Shown in pieces: positions 53,559-64,000 of a stretch of 64,000 nt of DNA (positions within the stretch are counted from its first letter, which is position 1; each line of letters starts with the position of its first letter). Below the pieces are notes generated by a model. The model was given only the letters and a program-made list of their open reading frames with translations. It did not search any database and had not been told where the DNA came from. Both the position numbers and the translations under genes were made by a program. This DNA is from Selaginella moellendorffii (taxonomy: Eukaryota; Streptophyta; Lycopodiopsida; Selaginellales; Selaginellaceae). The stretch is taken from positions 62,001 to 126,000 of the forward strand of contig NW_003314267.1 in NCBI RefSeq assembly GCF_000143415.4, written 5' to 3'.

Positions 53559-55571
53559 TCAGTGAGGCAGGAGCCCTATCTTCCTCCTCCCCCACCTCCT
53601 CCTGATCACCGAGAGGAAGTAGAGGAAGAAGAGGAAGAGCAGCGCAACCAGCAGCCCGGCAAGGATTGGAAGAAGCAGCGGGGTTGCCGCCACAGCCGTC
53701 GCTTGCAAGTTGAGATCATTGGAGGAAGCCAGCTGAAGATACGCATTGCTGCTGCTGCTGCCGCCACCTTCGCCTTCCAACAGCGAGTTCAGGAAGGCAT
53801 CACTGCTGCTAATGCCTTCTCCTTCAAATAACTCGATGAAATCACTGGCACTGGCACTGCTGCTGCTCACCCCGACGTCATACACTAAACTCTGAGAGCT
53901 CGATATTGAAGTCCCTTCAGCTTCTTGAAACGTTTCGGTGTTGATCCTCTTGGCCTTCCCACCATCCTGGCCCAAGCTTCGAGGGAACCACCGCCACATA
54001 AAAGGTGGTGGCGATGCTGGTGGTGGTGAAGCATTGCTGCTAGCCTCCTTAGTGTCACCAGTGCCGCTAGCCAGTAACTTCTGAGATGGAAATCCTGTGG
54101 CTGCATGGGACTTTAGCACCTGTTCAATGTCCATTTTAGTATGAATATCTGGTTCCTGTCAGCAGAGGCATACCTTGTAGGATGACTCGTCGGCCATTGC
54201 TGCTGCAAGTTCTTCACTATTCTTGTATGGAAGCCTCCTGTGCATTCTCACACCATCACCTCGCAAGCTCCGCCAAAAGACTGAAGCTGGTGTCGATGAA
54301 ACATCAGCTTGCCTCAACAACTTTCGAGATCCTGCTGCTGCATGAGACTTTAGCACCTGTTCAGCGTAGATCTTAGTACGAATACATATCTGATTCCTGT
54401 CAACGGAGACATACCTTGTAGGATGACTCCTCGGCCATTGCTGCCACAAGTTCTTGTCCTTCACTATTGTTGTCTGGAGGCCTCCTGTGCTTTCTCACGC
54501 TGCTAGTGCCATCGCCTCTCAACCTCTGCCAAAAGACTGAAGCTTGTTCTTCTCCATCTTGTTGTGCGCGCAGTGGAGCTATGAAGCCATCCACCCAGCG
54601 GAACAGAGAAGGGCCATTCTCGTTGGAGACGAAGATAGGAGGACCTGGCGCTGCTTCCAGAAGCATCCGTCGGGAACTGATAACTGGGAATCGATGCCAC
54701 CCCAAGAAGTTCTTGAGTTCTTCCCATAATTCCTGGGACGTCACCTCGTCCTCCTCCAAGCCCGCGTTCAAAAGCCTACTCCACATTTCTTCTTTTATCG
54801 ACTGAAAAGTGGTCGGTAGCTTCCAACTCCACTCTCCAACTAGCTTCTTAAATTCCTCCACCTCCAGATGCATTTCGGCTCTGGACGGTAGCTGCACCGA
54901 CGGGAATGTCCAGGTCCGAAAATAGCTCTGGATATCCTCCCAGCTCAGGTTGTCGTCGTCGTCGTCGTCGATTGCAAGCGTCTTGCCACCAAGAGAAGTA
55001 TATTGAACTGAATCCACAGCGCCAACCATGACCGCCTCTAGCTGCAAGAGAAGGTTGGTGCGGTTCCAAGCAAACCATCTAAGCTCTCCAGTTACCTCTT
55101 GCGAATCATGGTTTTCATCCTCGAGTACAGGTAATGGTGGTGGATCATACTCGGGAACACTTGATGCTGCTCCGGCAATAACTGCCTCGAGGTGCGAGGG
55201 TGGTGCTGGCGAGGATGAATCCTCCAGCTCGATTGGAGCAACCGGCTGCAAGCGAAGATTAGCTACATCTGGAGTTACCTCTTGCAAGTCATGCTCGTCA
55301 TCCTCTTCGAGTTCATACTCGGGAACAGTTGATGCTGGGTCACTGCTGGCGATCACTGCCTCGAGCTGCGAGGGCAGTGCTGGGAAACCCTCCGCTTTCT
55401 TGTCGGCAGGAGTCTGCCCGCACGCGAAAAATGTCAAGGAACAAGAAAAAATGACAGAAACGAGCGAGCTCTACACACCTCAAGGAGGAGGACCTTCAAT
55501 CCTGTTGCCTGTGTGCTTGCCTGTGCTGGAGCGCGTCGCAACCAGGAGAACGCCAATGCTAGAGCTTCCAT
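53559..55571 (-). CDS. Orphan protein with internal duplications and C-terminal membrane anchor, 4-5 exons
   Basis: Not recognised. Exons: 55571-55479, 55413-54415, 54371-54174, 54155-53559 (1887 nt, up to 628 aa). A 54-bp in-frame intron inside exon 2 (55042-55095) is also likely. The N-terminal half has three degenerate copies of an LEAVIAG..SSVPEY..DD-HD-QEVT unit; then a globular Trp-rich region (LSWEDIQSYFRTWTFPSVQL, VGEWSWKLPTTFQ, ELWEELKNFLGWHRFPVI); then two copies of an ASVFW-RLRGDG...HRR-P...AAMA-ESSYK module; a Ser/Gly-rich linker; and one strong membrane helix (LLLPILAGLLVALLFLFFLY) with a short basic tail. The fourth exon begins with the same QVLKSHAA sequence as the third. Looks lineage-specific. 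A tail-anchored or type-I-like membrane protein is inferred. Confidence 0.65.
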
Positions 55572-55980
55572 CACCGCCAATATAATAGGGCAGGGTTACT
55601 ATGTAAAGTATCGATTTAGAAGATCGTGAGAGATCGAAGGAATATATGTAGAAAGATTTGCTTGGATCTCAGCCAGATCGCGAATCTGAGGATCATCAGC
55701 GGAGGAAAACCTCATGTCTTGTTTCGGCAAAAACGTCACCAAGGGCGATCCATAAAAAAGAACCTCAATTATGGACAAGATGCATGCCTCGCATTTTTCC
55801 AAAAGTGTGACTAAGTCTCGCTCTTCTTTGCCTTTCCATGGATGAGACCTTGGTAGACGTCGCCATTTGCATAGTAAAACGTATTGGTCTTGCCTTGGAC
55901 CGAATTTCCGTCCTAGGAGATCGTCCATCGACCTTGGAAACGTAGAATCACGCGACGAAAAGAGAAGAAGGGATTTACGA
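55572..55980. other. Intergenic / uncertain small frame
   Basis: Contains the promoter of the orphan gene (CCTATTATATTGG near 55574-55586). A 109-codon minus-strand frame (55599-55928) has reasonable composition but no recognised domain or splice partner. Confidence 0.35.
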
Positions 55981-55984
55981 TTGT

Positions 55985-57260
55985 TACTTCATTCATTTCC
56001 GGTTGTCCTCCTCCACAACGTCCTTTATACGAACCACCTTGAAAGCACATCTCCACCGATGGAGGAGTTCACTCGTTTTCCTGATGAAACTAATGTAAGA
56101 ACAAACCAAATGGAAACTTACGCAGCTCGTTGCGACAGAGATTGCTCTGGCCTGTTGCTATTTCTGTCTTGGATCAAGTCGGAGGCCACCGCGTCGATTC
56201 CCATCCTTAGAACGCCGTTGTTAGGCACTGCAGCAGGGTCATAAGGCAATGGTTGCACCTTGCTTGCTTCGTGTGGTTCCATGTAGCTGTTTGCTTGTGC
56301 TTGCTGGATTTCTCGAACTCAACCAAGCTGCCGAGGCTCAGATTTTGATGCAGAACGGTGAATGTGGGAGTCACGGTAGTGCATTTCATCCTTTCGTGCT
56401 CGCTTTGATTTGCATCAGTTCCTGCCTCTCTTGCTCGCAACTATTAGTATCGAGACGTATACACCAGAAACGAGATGGTAATCATGTTGAGGCGATCGCC
56501 CGATAGCCCAAGGATCCGAGCAGAACCGAATGGTAGTAAATGAATGAAGTAGAGAAACGTATCTTACCATTTCTGACATAGAGAATTCAGTAGTTCCATC
56601 ACCTGTAAAAGACGATGGCAATTGTTAGAAACTGGAAGCAATGTCGCAACTTACAGATATCAGTCTCTTGTTAGTAATGTCTCGTGAACCTCACATAACT
56701 TGCAAAAAAGATGAGCCTTCTTACCGAGAAGCAAGTCATCAGCAGCTTTAAGACTAGAAGAGCAAACAACACCGAAACAGTAAAAACTGATAGCTTATTA
56801 AGAAAGACTTACTTTCGCCAGATGGTTTTGTGGCAATACAAAACCCGAGACCACCACCGGTGCGCGCAAGCCTGAGTTTGGCACATACTGCGTCCAAGCC
56901 TTGACACAAAGAACCTTGAAACGCATGCCCTTCAAATGGAAAATTACTCGTACAAACATACCAACACAATCGCAGCTTCCACAGTGATGGATTTTCAGCA
57001 AGACGAATAAGTGATCCTCCCCTGAGCAAAGCAATGTTTCACGGAAACGAGTAAAGGAGAAAAATTTGTGAAAAAAACAAACTGTCGCGAGCTCCACAAT
57101 GCTGCCCGTGACGATTCTAGCTCGAGATGTTTCTCCTTCTCTTGTCTAGAACCAACCACTCTTCTCTCTAAATACCTCCAAAACACAGGAATCACACAAC
57201 CACACTCCACTGGGCAGTAAAAGATCAATGACACGGGTATGGCTGCAAACACAGCTTTAG
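55985..57260 (-). pseudogene. Cluster of coding-like exons, unidentified gene or relic
   Basis: Several minus-strand segments bounded by plausible splice sites look protein-coding: about 57022-56813 (SLIRLAENPSLWKLRLCWYV ... AFQGSLCQGLDAVCAKLRLA), small ones near 56753-56726 and 56604-56570, about 56226-56117 (PNNGVLRMGIDAVASDLIQD), and about 56088-55994 (FIRKTSELLHRWRCAFKVV..KDVVEEDN then stop). An upstream hydrophobic frame at 57252-57080 may be its first exon. I could not join all parts in one phase: the 56604-56570 piece runs into a stop or a phase clash with the next. Either a gene I model badly or a pseudogene. No function assigned. Confidence 0.4.
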
Positions 57261-57600
57261 CCTCATCAAGATGCCTTTCTTGGGTATTTTCTGCAAGTAT
57301 AGATGTCCAACTACATCCCTCTCAGGCATTTTGACATAGATATATTTTTTCTCCAGGAGCTTCAAATTTGAGGTGTATCAATGGAACATGATATTACAGA
57401 AGACAAAATTTCGATCAAAGCCATGATCAAACATCGCCTTTGCCTCGTCCAGATGCCCGTTTTGGGCATACGCTACCAGCATCGCCGAGAAGCTCACTAG
57501 ATTCCCGCCGTCTTTGTGCAAAAAGATGCTATAGCTCACATTTTGCCGTTGATGGTAGGAAACCAGTCCTGGCCGTCCAATTCCAACGGTCATAACCTAA
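57240..57600 (-). pseudogene. PPR repeat fragment
   Basis: A minus-strand frame reads LVSFSAMLVAYAQNGHLDEA and KAMFDHGFDRNFVFCN, a clear S-type PPR unit; a second degenerate unit follows at about 57240-57330 in other frames. Divergent to and adjacent to the PPR gene at 57623, sharing its 5' side. Confidence 0.7.
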
Positions 57601-57622
57601 ATTTTGAAGTCCTAAACCCTGC

Positions 57623-59520
57623 ATGAAAGAGTTGAGCCGGGGGGAATGCGTAGATCTCATATCCTCGTGCACGACACTTCCGGATGCCAAGATCATCCAC
57701 GCGCGAGTGGCGTGCAGCCCGCGCATGATCGATTCGGGCCTCTTCCTCTCCAATCTCCTCATCCAGATGTATGGCCGGTGTGGCAGCACCGCCCACGCCC
57801 GCCGCGTCTTCGACGCCCTGGACGTGAAGAACGTCTTCTCCTACAATCTCTTGCTCACCGCCTACGCCCGCAACGACCAGATCGACGACGCCATCGCCCT
57901 CTTCGATCGCATCCCCGACAAGAACCTGGCCTCCTGGAACGCGATGCTCGCCTCCTACGCACGGATCGGCCGGATCGGCGACGCGCAGAGGATCTTCGAC
58001 GCGATGCCGGCCAGGAACACGATCTCCTGGACGGCGATGCTGTCCGCCTACGCGCAGATCGGCGAGACACGCCTCGCCGCTGCGATCTTCCGCGCGATGC
58101 CGGATCCGAGCCTCGTTTCCTGGAGCGCTATGCTGGTTGCGTGCGTTGACGCCGGGGATTTGGAGGGCGCGATGGCGCTGTTCCTGGCGATGCCGCTGCG
58201 CGATCTGGTGGCGTGGACGACGCTTCTGGTGGGATTTGCCGATAACGGGCATCTGGACAGCGCCAAGCGCGCGTTTGATTCCATGCCGGAGTGGAACATG
58301 GTAGCGTCGACCGCGATGATTGTCATCTTCTCTCAGAAGGGATCCTCGAAGAAGCGATTTCTATCTTTCGATCGATGCTCTACAGGGATCTAGTCGCGCT
58401 GACAGCGATGATTGTAGCATTTGCTCAGAACGGGCATTTGCTACAAGCTCAGAAAATCTTCGACACTATGCCAGATCGAAGCATCGTTTCCTGGACGGCG
58501 ATGTTGGCATGCTACTCACAGCTGGGGAGGATCAACCAAGCTAAAGAGATCTTTGAAGAGATGCCAGAGAGGAATCGCGTGGCTTGGAACACCATGCTTG
58601 CGGCAAACGCCCAGGAAGGGGATGTAGAGAGTGTGGAGCTCCTTCTCTCGCGAATGCCCGAGTGGGATCTAGTCTCCTGGACAGCGCTGGTCGTGGCGCT
58701 AGCGCACAGAGGCGAGCTTGATCACGCCAGGATCGTTTCCAAGCGCGTGAGCGACCTCGATCTCCGCCTCTCCAACGCGATCATGGCAGCAAGCGCGCTC
58801 GATCACAGCAAGCGCGTCTTCCAATCGATGCTCTACCGTGACATCTCGTCCTGGAACTCGATGCTGAGCGCCTACGCGCGCTCGGGCCGCATCGACGAGG
58901 CGCGCTGGATCTTCGATTCCATGCCGCAGCACGACGTCGTCTCGTGGAACGCGCTCCTCGCAGCGTACGCCCAGGCTGGTGATCTCGATCACGCCGCGAA
59001 GATCTTCTCGTGGGCGATGCCGGAGAGAGATCTCGTCTCCTGGACAGCGATGGCCGCCGCCTATGCCCACGCCGGCTTCCCCGACCGCGCGTCCGCGATC
59101 TTCGACGCCATGCCGGAGAGGAATCGCGTCTCGTGGGGCGTGGCGCTGGCGGCACAAGCCCAACGCGGCGCCGCCCGCAAGGCGGTGGAGATCTTCCAGA
59201 GGATGCAAGCCGAGGGGATTGGGGCGGACGAGATCTCCTTCGATTGTTTGCTGCTGGGATCCAGCCACGCCGGGAGATTGCGCGAGGGCTGCCACTACTT
59301 TCGATCCATGGGTTTGGATTTTGGGATGGCCCCCAGCAAGCAGCATTTCCAGTGCGTGGTGAGCTTGCTGGGGCGGGGCGGCCACGCGGACGAGGCGCGG
59401 AGCTTGGTCTCGGCCATGCCGTACGTCCCCGACATTGTGGACTGCCGGTCGCTGCTGTCGGCGACCGGGGGACAGGGACTTTGCGTTGACGCTTGGAAGT
59501 TGGCCAGGACCCAACATTGA
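57623..59520 (+). pseudogene. PLS-type PPR gene with a single frameshift
   Basis: Two overlapping frames (57623-58393 and 58291-59520) together form one PPR protein of about 632 codons: S-type repeats MP-RN-VSWTAMLSAYAQIG continue on both sides of the break. The shift lies near 58338-58345 at CAGAAGGGATCC, where the repeat consensus expects one more base (QNG). No intron signals fit. The C-terminus (APSKQHFQCVVSLLGRGGHA and AMPYVPDIVDCRSLLSA) resembles E1; no DYW. Either a recent pseudogene or an assembly/sequencing error. If intact it would be an organelle RNA-binding protein like the others here. Confidence 0.85.
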
Positions 59521-61754
59521 CCAAGAAGAAACCCTCTCCAACTAAGTAGAGAGGGAACATACTCTTCCAAGATGTTTGGAATCAAAGACACTTCTTCACT
59601 GAGAGTAATTCGACATTTTCTTGCCTGAATTGAGAAGATAATCTACATTTCTTGGTGTCAACAGATTTCTTCACACTAAGCATTTCTTCTTTATAACCTA
59701 ATGCAAAGATCCTGTTACTTATTGATGTGAACCAGAATAGTCGACAGATTTTTTGTAAGCAAAATTGACAGATCCAAGTAAGCAGAGACCTATGTGCAAA
59801 ATGCTTCGCCCTGGACAGCACAAGAACGAGCTTAGCAAAAAAAAGAAAAAAGGGAAAAAAAAAGGAACAATCAAGAAAATATCTTACGTTTGAACCTATC
59901 GCTGGAACTTGCGTCACTAGTGGTTCCCAAGGCTCATGATCAGATTACATCAAATCTAGCCATAAGTAATAATGTACTATAAATAAATGTCTTCTTCATA
60001 TTGCCTTGCTTTGTTCATTTTGTTTCATATCTAACTTTGAAAGGAACTTTGTTCTCTGTAGGATAGAGTACTATTCAGCAAGGCATCAAGAACGGTGGCA
60101 GCTGATATGTGGATACTCTTCTCCCAAGGAGGAAGAGTAATGGACTGTAAGATGATCTTTCAATGATTTCAGTAGTGTAATGCAAAATGCCTTCAGCCCT
60201 CTAGCAATTCTAAGAGTATACTAGGAGGCACAGATTGATTATAGGGTGGAGTGAGGATGTAAGTTATTGGTGTGCTTTTTTGGCTTACTTTTGGATTGTT
60301 CCATCTTAGTCCGAAGGCTGAGGATGTTAATAAGGAGCCAGATGGGCTACAAGGCCAGGGCATATCGTCATGGACAGGGGAGCCAAGCTGAATCCATTGT
60401 TAGCTTACTTGCTTGAGGAGCAGACTATGGCACTACTCAACTGTGCAAGGGAGTTGGTGATTGAGTGCAAAAGGTAGAAGTCTTTAGAAAGAAACCTGTA
60501 TTTTCTGGGCAATTTCTACAAAACAAATGAAGAGAAAAAATTGATAGAAATTTATGGATTATAGCATATAATTATTTAAGTCTTAGAGAGTTCATTTGGC
60601 AATGGTTTTTCTTTTACAGCAACTAGTTGTTTTGGATCTAGTTGAGTAAGATAGTTTATTCTTGATTGGTATCCTAATAAAGGCAGAACAATAGTGACCA
60701 AAATGGTGGATGATTTAGTTCATCAATAGAGTCTAGCAAAATTTCTACTAACTTTAATTCATTGGGAACGTGTTAATCCAGGTAAACCCAAGTGGTGCTT
60801 AATTTGCCTCTTGTAGCCTCTGATTTGGACTACAAGAAGCAAATGCCAAAGTAGATTCAAGCTGAAGCATTGGAAGAGTTTCATAAGCACAAAACAACTA
60901 TATTTTTGCAAGCTAAGATTAGGCATCACTCTCATTGCAGTCACGTCACACGCTCACACTTGCAATCTAATATCGCGTGGAAGCATCGTCGATCGTTGCA
61001 GGAATGAGAGTGGAGCACGTGCCAGGGACTTCCTGGTCCATCTCTTCAAGTGTGGATCTCGAGGACGAGCCTGTCATTTTCATGGTGACGATAATGATGG
61101 AGTTCTAACAATGCTGACCCAAAAACAACAAGCTTGATTCTTCGGCTTGACCCTGGGCACAAACTGGCAACATATTTGATGGATTTGCAGATCGAGCACC
61201 GAGTCGTGGTTTGCCGAGACGCGAGTCGATTCCATGTTTTCAAGGATGGAGTGTGTTGATTTTGGAGCTTGGAGGTAAGCATCGTTTCTTTTCTTACGGA
61301 CTTTTCTCACGGCTTGGATTTGAACAGAGCTTTTACGATTCGTCACAACGGTAAAAGTCCTCCAAGTGAAAATTACGATTTTTCTACTAGAGACATCATA
61401 AAAATTCGTGATCAAGCACATGGAACTGGCGAAAAAGAGATGGATTTTTTTTCTTACCATGCACGAGCAATAGTCCAAATCAGAATAAATGTTTAGAATT
61501 TAACATTTAAATAGAAACCAAAATTGTTTTTTATCTTATTAATTCATGTTCTTTTATTTTTAAAATATCATATAATCTAAATGAATTTAATCATAAGTGG
61601 CTTTAGAAACATCTTTATGCCTTCTTTGTGTCAGGTGATAAGTGTTCTAATCTACCACTTTCTAGAAGGTTGTTTTTTCATAGAATATGATTATCACTAA
61701 CCCTTTTTTATTAAGCAAAAAATTCCAAAATATTATAATTTTAAAGTTAATATT
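59521..61754. other. Gene-poor interval
   Basis: About 2.2 kb with no recognisable gene: AT-rich with A-tracts near 59840-59862. A somewhat GC-richer patch at 60930-61460 has only short frames without family features. The last part is the 3' flank of LAX copy 4. Confidence 0.5.
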
Positions 61755-63492
61755 TTAAAGTTTATTACATTCAAAGCATTTAGAAAACAATCCAAAGCGC
61801 TCAACTTTGTGAAATAGACTATACATGCTTGCCCATGCACCAAAACCCATACCTACAATTGCCACCCATAGCACAATCCCAAGATTAATGCAGTAAACTC
61901 CCACCCAACTATTAAAAATCCAAATTGGAGGTTGTTCTATAGCATTCTGAAATTTCTTTAGTAGTTAACTTATTTGCTTATAAAAATTGTTTTAATTACC
62001 TCTCTTGATTCTTCATGTTGTCTAATAACCATAAATGCAACACATGGAAGAATATAAACTGCTATACTGGAGAGGAAAGATCCCACAACTGAGTTTATCG
62101 ATCCAAAAAATGGTAGCATAAGTGCAAATAAACATATTATAAGCACAATGGGTATCCTTGCAAAATATTTTATAGTTTGGTTATTGGAGTGATGAATGCC
62201 TAGCATCTTTTCCCACATTGCAAAAACAGGAACTATAAATGCTGCAAACTCAATTATCTGCACAATAAAAGTTTGTGAATTACAATGTAAACTTAAGAAA
62301 TAAACCTTTTGACCTGATGAGCTAGCATGAGAATTACTGCTATAGTCTTAAATTTAGATGGAGAAAAAACGGCAAGAGCATTTGGATGTTCAAGCATTTT
62401 ATCTCCAAACCTCCAATATACACTTATTGCAGATGGTAATGTAAGTGTGAGAATATAGAGAATGGCATAGACATAAACAAACTTGAATTTTCTTGGCTGG
62501 TCCATAGCTTCTATTATCTCCCTTCATTGAAAGTATAGGCCTTTGTAAGGAAATATGATTTTGTTGATACTTACAGGGTTAGAGCATGACTGCCAAATGT
62601 GTAAATAATATTTGTAGTTCCTGTGAAGTACTCAACTGAGCTTGTTGGGCCTGTATGTACAGCATTCTGATGCTGCAAAGCAAACATTATATATTCCAGA
62701 GTTTAATTTTCAGAATCTCCTACCTTTTCAAAAAATAGTGCAGCAATTGTCATGTACCAAGCAGTGTAACTTGTCATAAAAACACCTAAGAACATCCAAA
62801 GGTGATAATTGCGAGCCATTCGAATGAATAATGTAGAGAAACATATAGCTCCAAAAATATATGTCCAAGTCCTTTTATCAAGGTTGTCATTTATGTACCA
62901 TACAGTGCTGTAGTCCAATTTTAAGAATTATACAAGATCCTTATTAAAATACTCACTTCCCACAAGCTACCAACTGAATTGTTGCAGCACTCAACATCAG
63001 CATGCAGTTGAATAGCAAACCAAGTGCTTTCCACCATCGACCCAAAAGGGCTTCCAAAACTTCATACCACTGCCACCAAAGCATTTGTTCATAGAAGATC
63101 TTATGAGAAATTCATTCCTTTTCAGACCTGAATAATATGATTTTCTTTTCGTAATTTTTGCGAGTCTAATATCCAAATATAATCAGCATACAGGGATGTA
63201 GTCATATAGCAGCTCCAACATCCAAGAGCGCCATATAAAAGCTGAAATACCACTCCTGATGCCAGCCCCATTTGAGCAAAAGAGTGTGGGAGCGTAAGAA
63301 GAACTTGCGCTACCTACAAGAGTGAAGAAAAATTCCAAATCTACAAAGTAAAATGTGCTGTAGAGAAGCATTTACTTGCACAGTAGTGGCTGTGAGCCAT
63401 GCATCAAACGCGGAGCCTCGCCGGAGGAAAACTCTACTAATCTGATCTTCCATTGCACTAGTTCTAGTGCTTCTATTTCCAAAGGATTCCAT
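61755..63492 (-). CDS. AUX1/LAX-type auxin influx carrier, copy 4 (distant), 8 exons
   Basis: Predicted 451 aa. Exons: 63492-63376, 63313-63128, 63069-62957, 62907-62724, 62672-62575, 62521-62314, 62257-62000, 61946-61755 (1356 nt). Exon structure is the same as copies 1 and 3, but sequence is clearly more diverged and more AT-rich; introns do not align. Blocks: GSAFDAWL, QVAQVLLTLPHSFAQMGLAS, WYEVLEALLGRWW, NDNLDKRTWTYIFGA, TSYTAWYMTIAAL, TLEIIEAM, TLTLPSAISVYWRFGD, WEKMLGIHH, FFGSINSVVGS, C-terminus FSKCFECNKL. Older duplicate about 17 kb from copy 3. An in-frame upstream start (63525) exists; 63492 is preferred because it matches MESF in the paralogues. Confidence 0.9.
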
Positions 63493-63782
63493 GAGAATGT
63501 AGAGTTCGGTATTGCGTACTCCCAAAGCTTATCGCTTTTAGAGCCCTTGCAGTCAAGTTCCAAGTCTTTTGAGGATATGAAAACGATTTGGCAGGCAAAG
63601 GACTTCCGTTTTGTCCAAATCAGATGACATCACAGACTCGGAATTCAAGTCAAGAATTTTACGTTGAAGGATTGCCATTTTCGAAGGAACAAACTAGAAC
63701 AAGTCAAGTGTACAAAAACGTGAATTGTCGCAAGCACAAAAATCCTTGCGTCCTGCCGCAAGGAATTTAAACCTTTGATCGA
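63493..63782. other. Spacer between LAX copy 4 and small membrane-protein gene
   Basis: 290 bp holding LAX copy 4 promoter and the 3' UTR of the next gene. No motif of note. Confidence 0.5.
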
Positions 63783-64000
63783 TCAGTGCGTCTTTCTTCG
63801 TTGTCTGGGTTTCTCTGTCATGACCTTGTAGATCCAAAATGCCTGCTTGGACGGATAAACAAAAGAAAGAAAAGATAGCCAAAGAGCTTACAAATGCGAG
63901 AAGATGCGCCACGACGAGCGCCACAACGAGGAAAGGAACGTATCTTACGAGCGTGGGATTGTCCGCGGCAGCATGGCGATGGAATCTAGCACTGCTCTTG
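63783..64000 (-). CDS. Small single-pass membrane protein, 3' part only (5' end outside window)
   Basis: Two exons: 64000-63892 (partial) and 63842-63783. The readable C-terminus is SSARFHRHAAADNPTLVRYV, then a hydrophobic helix FLVVALVVAHLLAFAFWIYK and a basic tail ending RQRRKTH. I recognise this as a small plant-conserved membrane protein type of unknown function; the spliced junction falls inside the membrane helix and restores the conserved W-I-Y-K, which supports the model. N-terminus lies beyond the window. Confidence 0.7.

Noticed and set aside
58699-59541. Long minus-strand frames (also 57590-58252, 58781-59560)
   Set aside because: GC-rich antisense shadows of the PPR gene; composition rich in Arg/His/Gly.
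63694-63924. 76-codon frame as a secreted peptide
   Set aside because: It reads through an intron; splicing 63891-63843 gives the conserved membrane-protein C-terminus instead.
1-64000. CRISPR arrays, operons or prokaryotic mobile systems
   Set aside because: The DNA is plant nuclear with spliced genes; none of the repeats has CRISPR spacing and no cas-like gene is present.

Overview
The window is nuclear DNA of a land plant. Genes have many short GT-AG introns (many near 50-60 bp), and the set includes a plant subtilase, a reticulon, AUX1/LAX-type auxin carriers, a WAV3-like RING/VWA protein and several long PLS-type PPR proteins. Very short introns, intron-free PPR genes and tight gene spacing suggest a lycophyte such as Selaginella; this is inference from style, since no database could be searched. 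One 100-N assembly gap lies at 16145-16244.

Layout. 1-14.1 kb is gene-dense: a ten-exon subtilase (-), a reticulon-like gene (-), a PPR gene (-) divergent from a small conserved gene (+), a RING/VWA gene (+) and a peroxisomal enoyl-CoA isomerase (ECI, -) divergent from a decayed tyrosine phosphatase (PTP) copy. 14.5-29.4 kb is AT-rich and repeat-filled: the gap, (TA)n arrays, a large inverted repeat and a 5.7-kb Ty3/gypsy chromovirus (22695-28420) with near-identical LTRs and a GGTTT target duplication. 29.4-49.8 kb is a mosaic of segmental duplications: three PPR-tail/LAX units (LAX intact, pseudo, intact), an intact PTP next to a decayed ECI, a truncated PheRS-beta tail, a small heat-shock protein and an intact 19-exon PheRS-beta gene. 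49.8-53.5 kb is gene-poor and holds a minisatellite, a plastid 16S rRNA fragment and a WD40 relic. 53.5-59.5 kb holds an orphan membrane-protein gene built by internal duplication, an unclear exon cluster and a PPR gene with a one-base frameshift. 61.7-64 kb holds a fourth, more distant LAX gene and the 3' end of a small membrane-protein gene.

Most notable results. (1) A divergent ECI/PTP pair was duplicated and each copy kept a different partner: ECI survives at 12.8-14.1 kb and PTP at 33.0-34.1 kb. (2) Comparing paralogous blocks exposes three micro-inversions, one of which flips the TATA-containing core of the shared promoter. (3) There are GC-AG introns and 54-bp in-frame introns. Exon borders were read by hand. 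They are supported by splice consensus, phase continuity (each intact model sums to a multiple of three) and remembered family conservation, not by transcripts.
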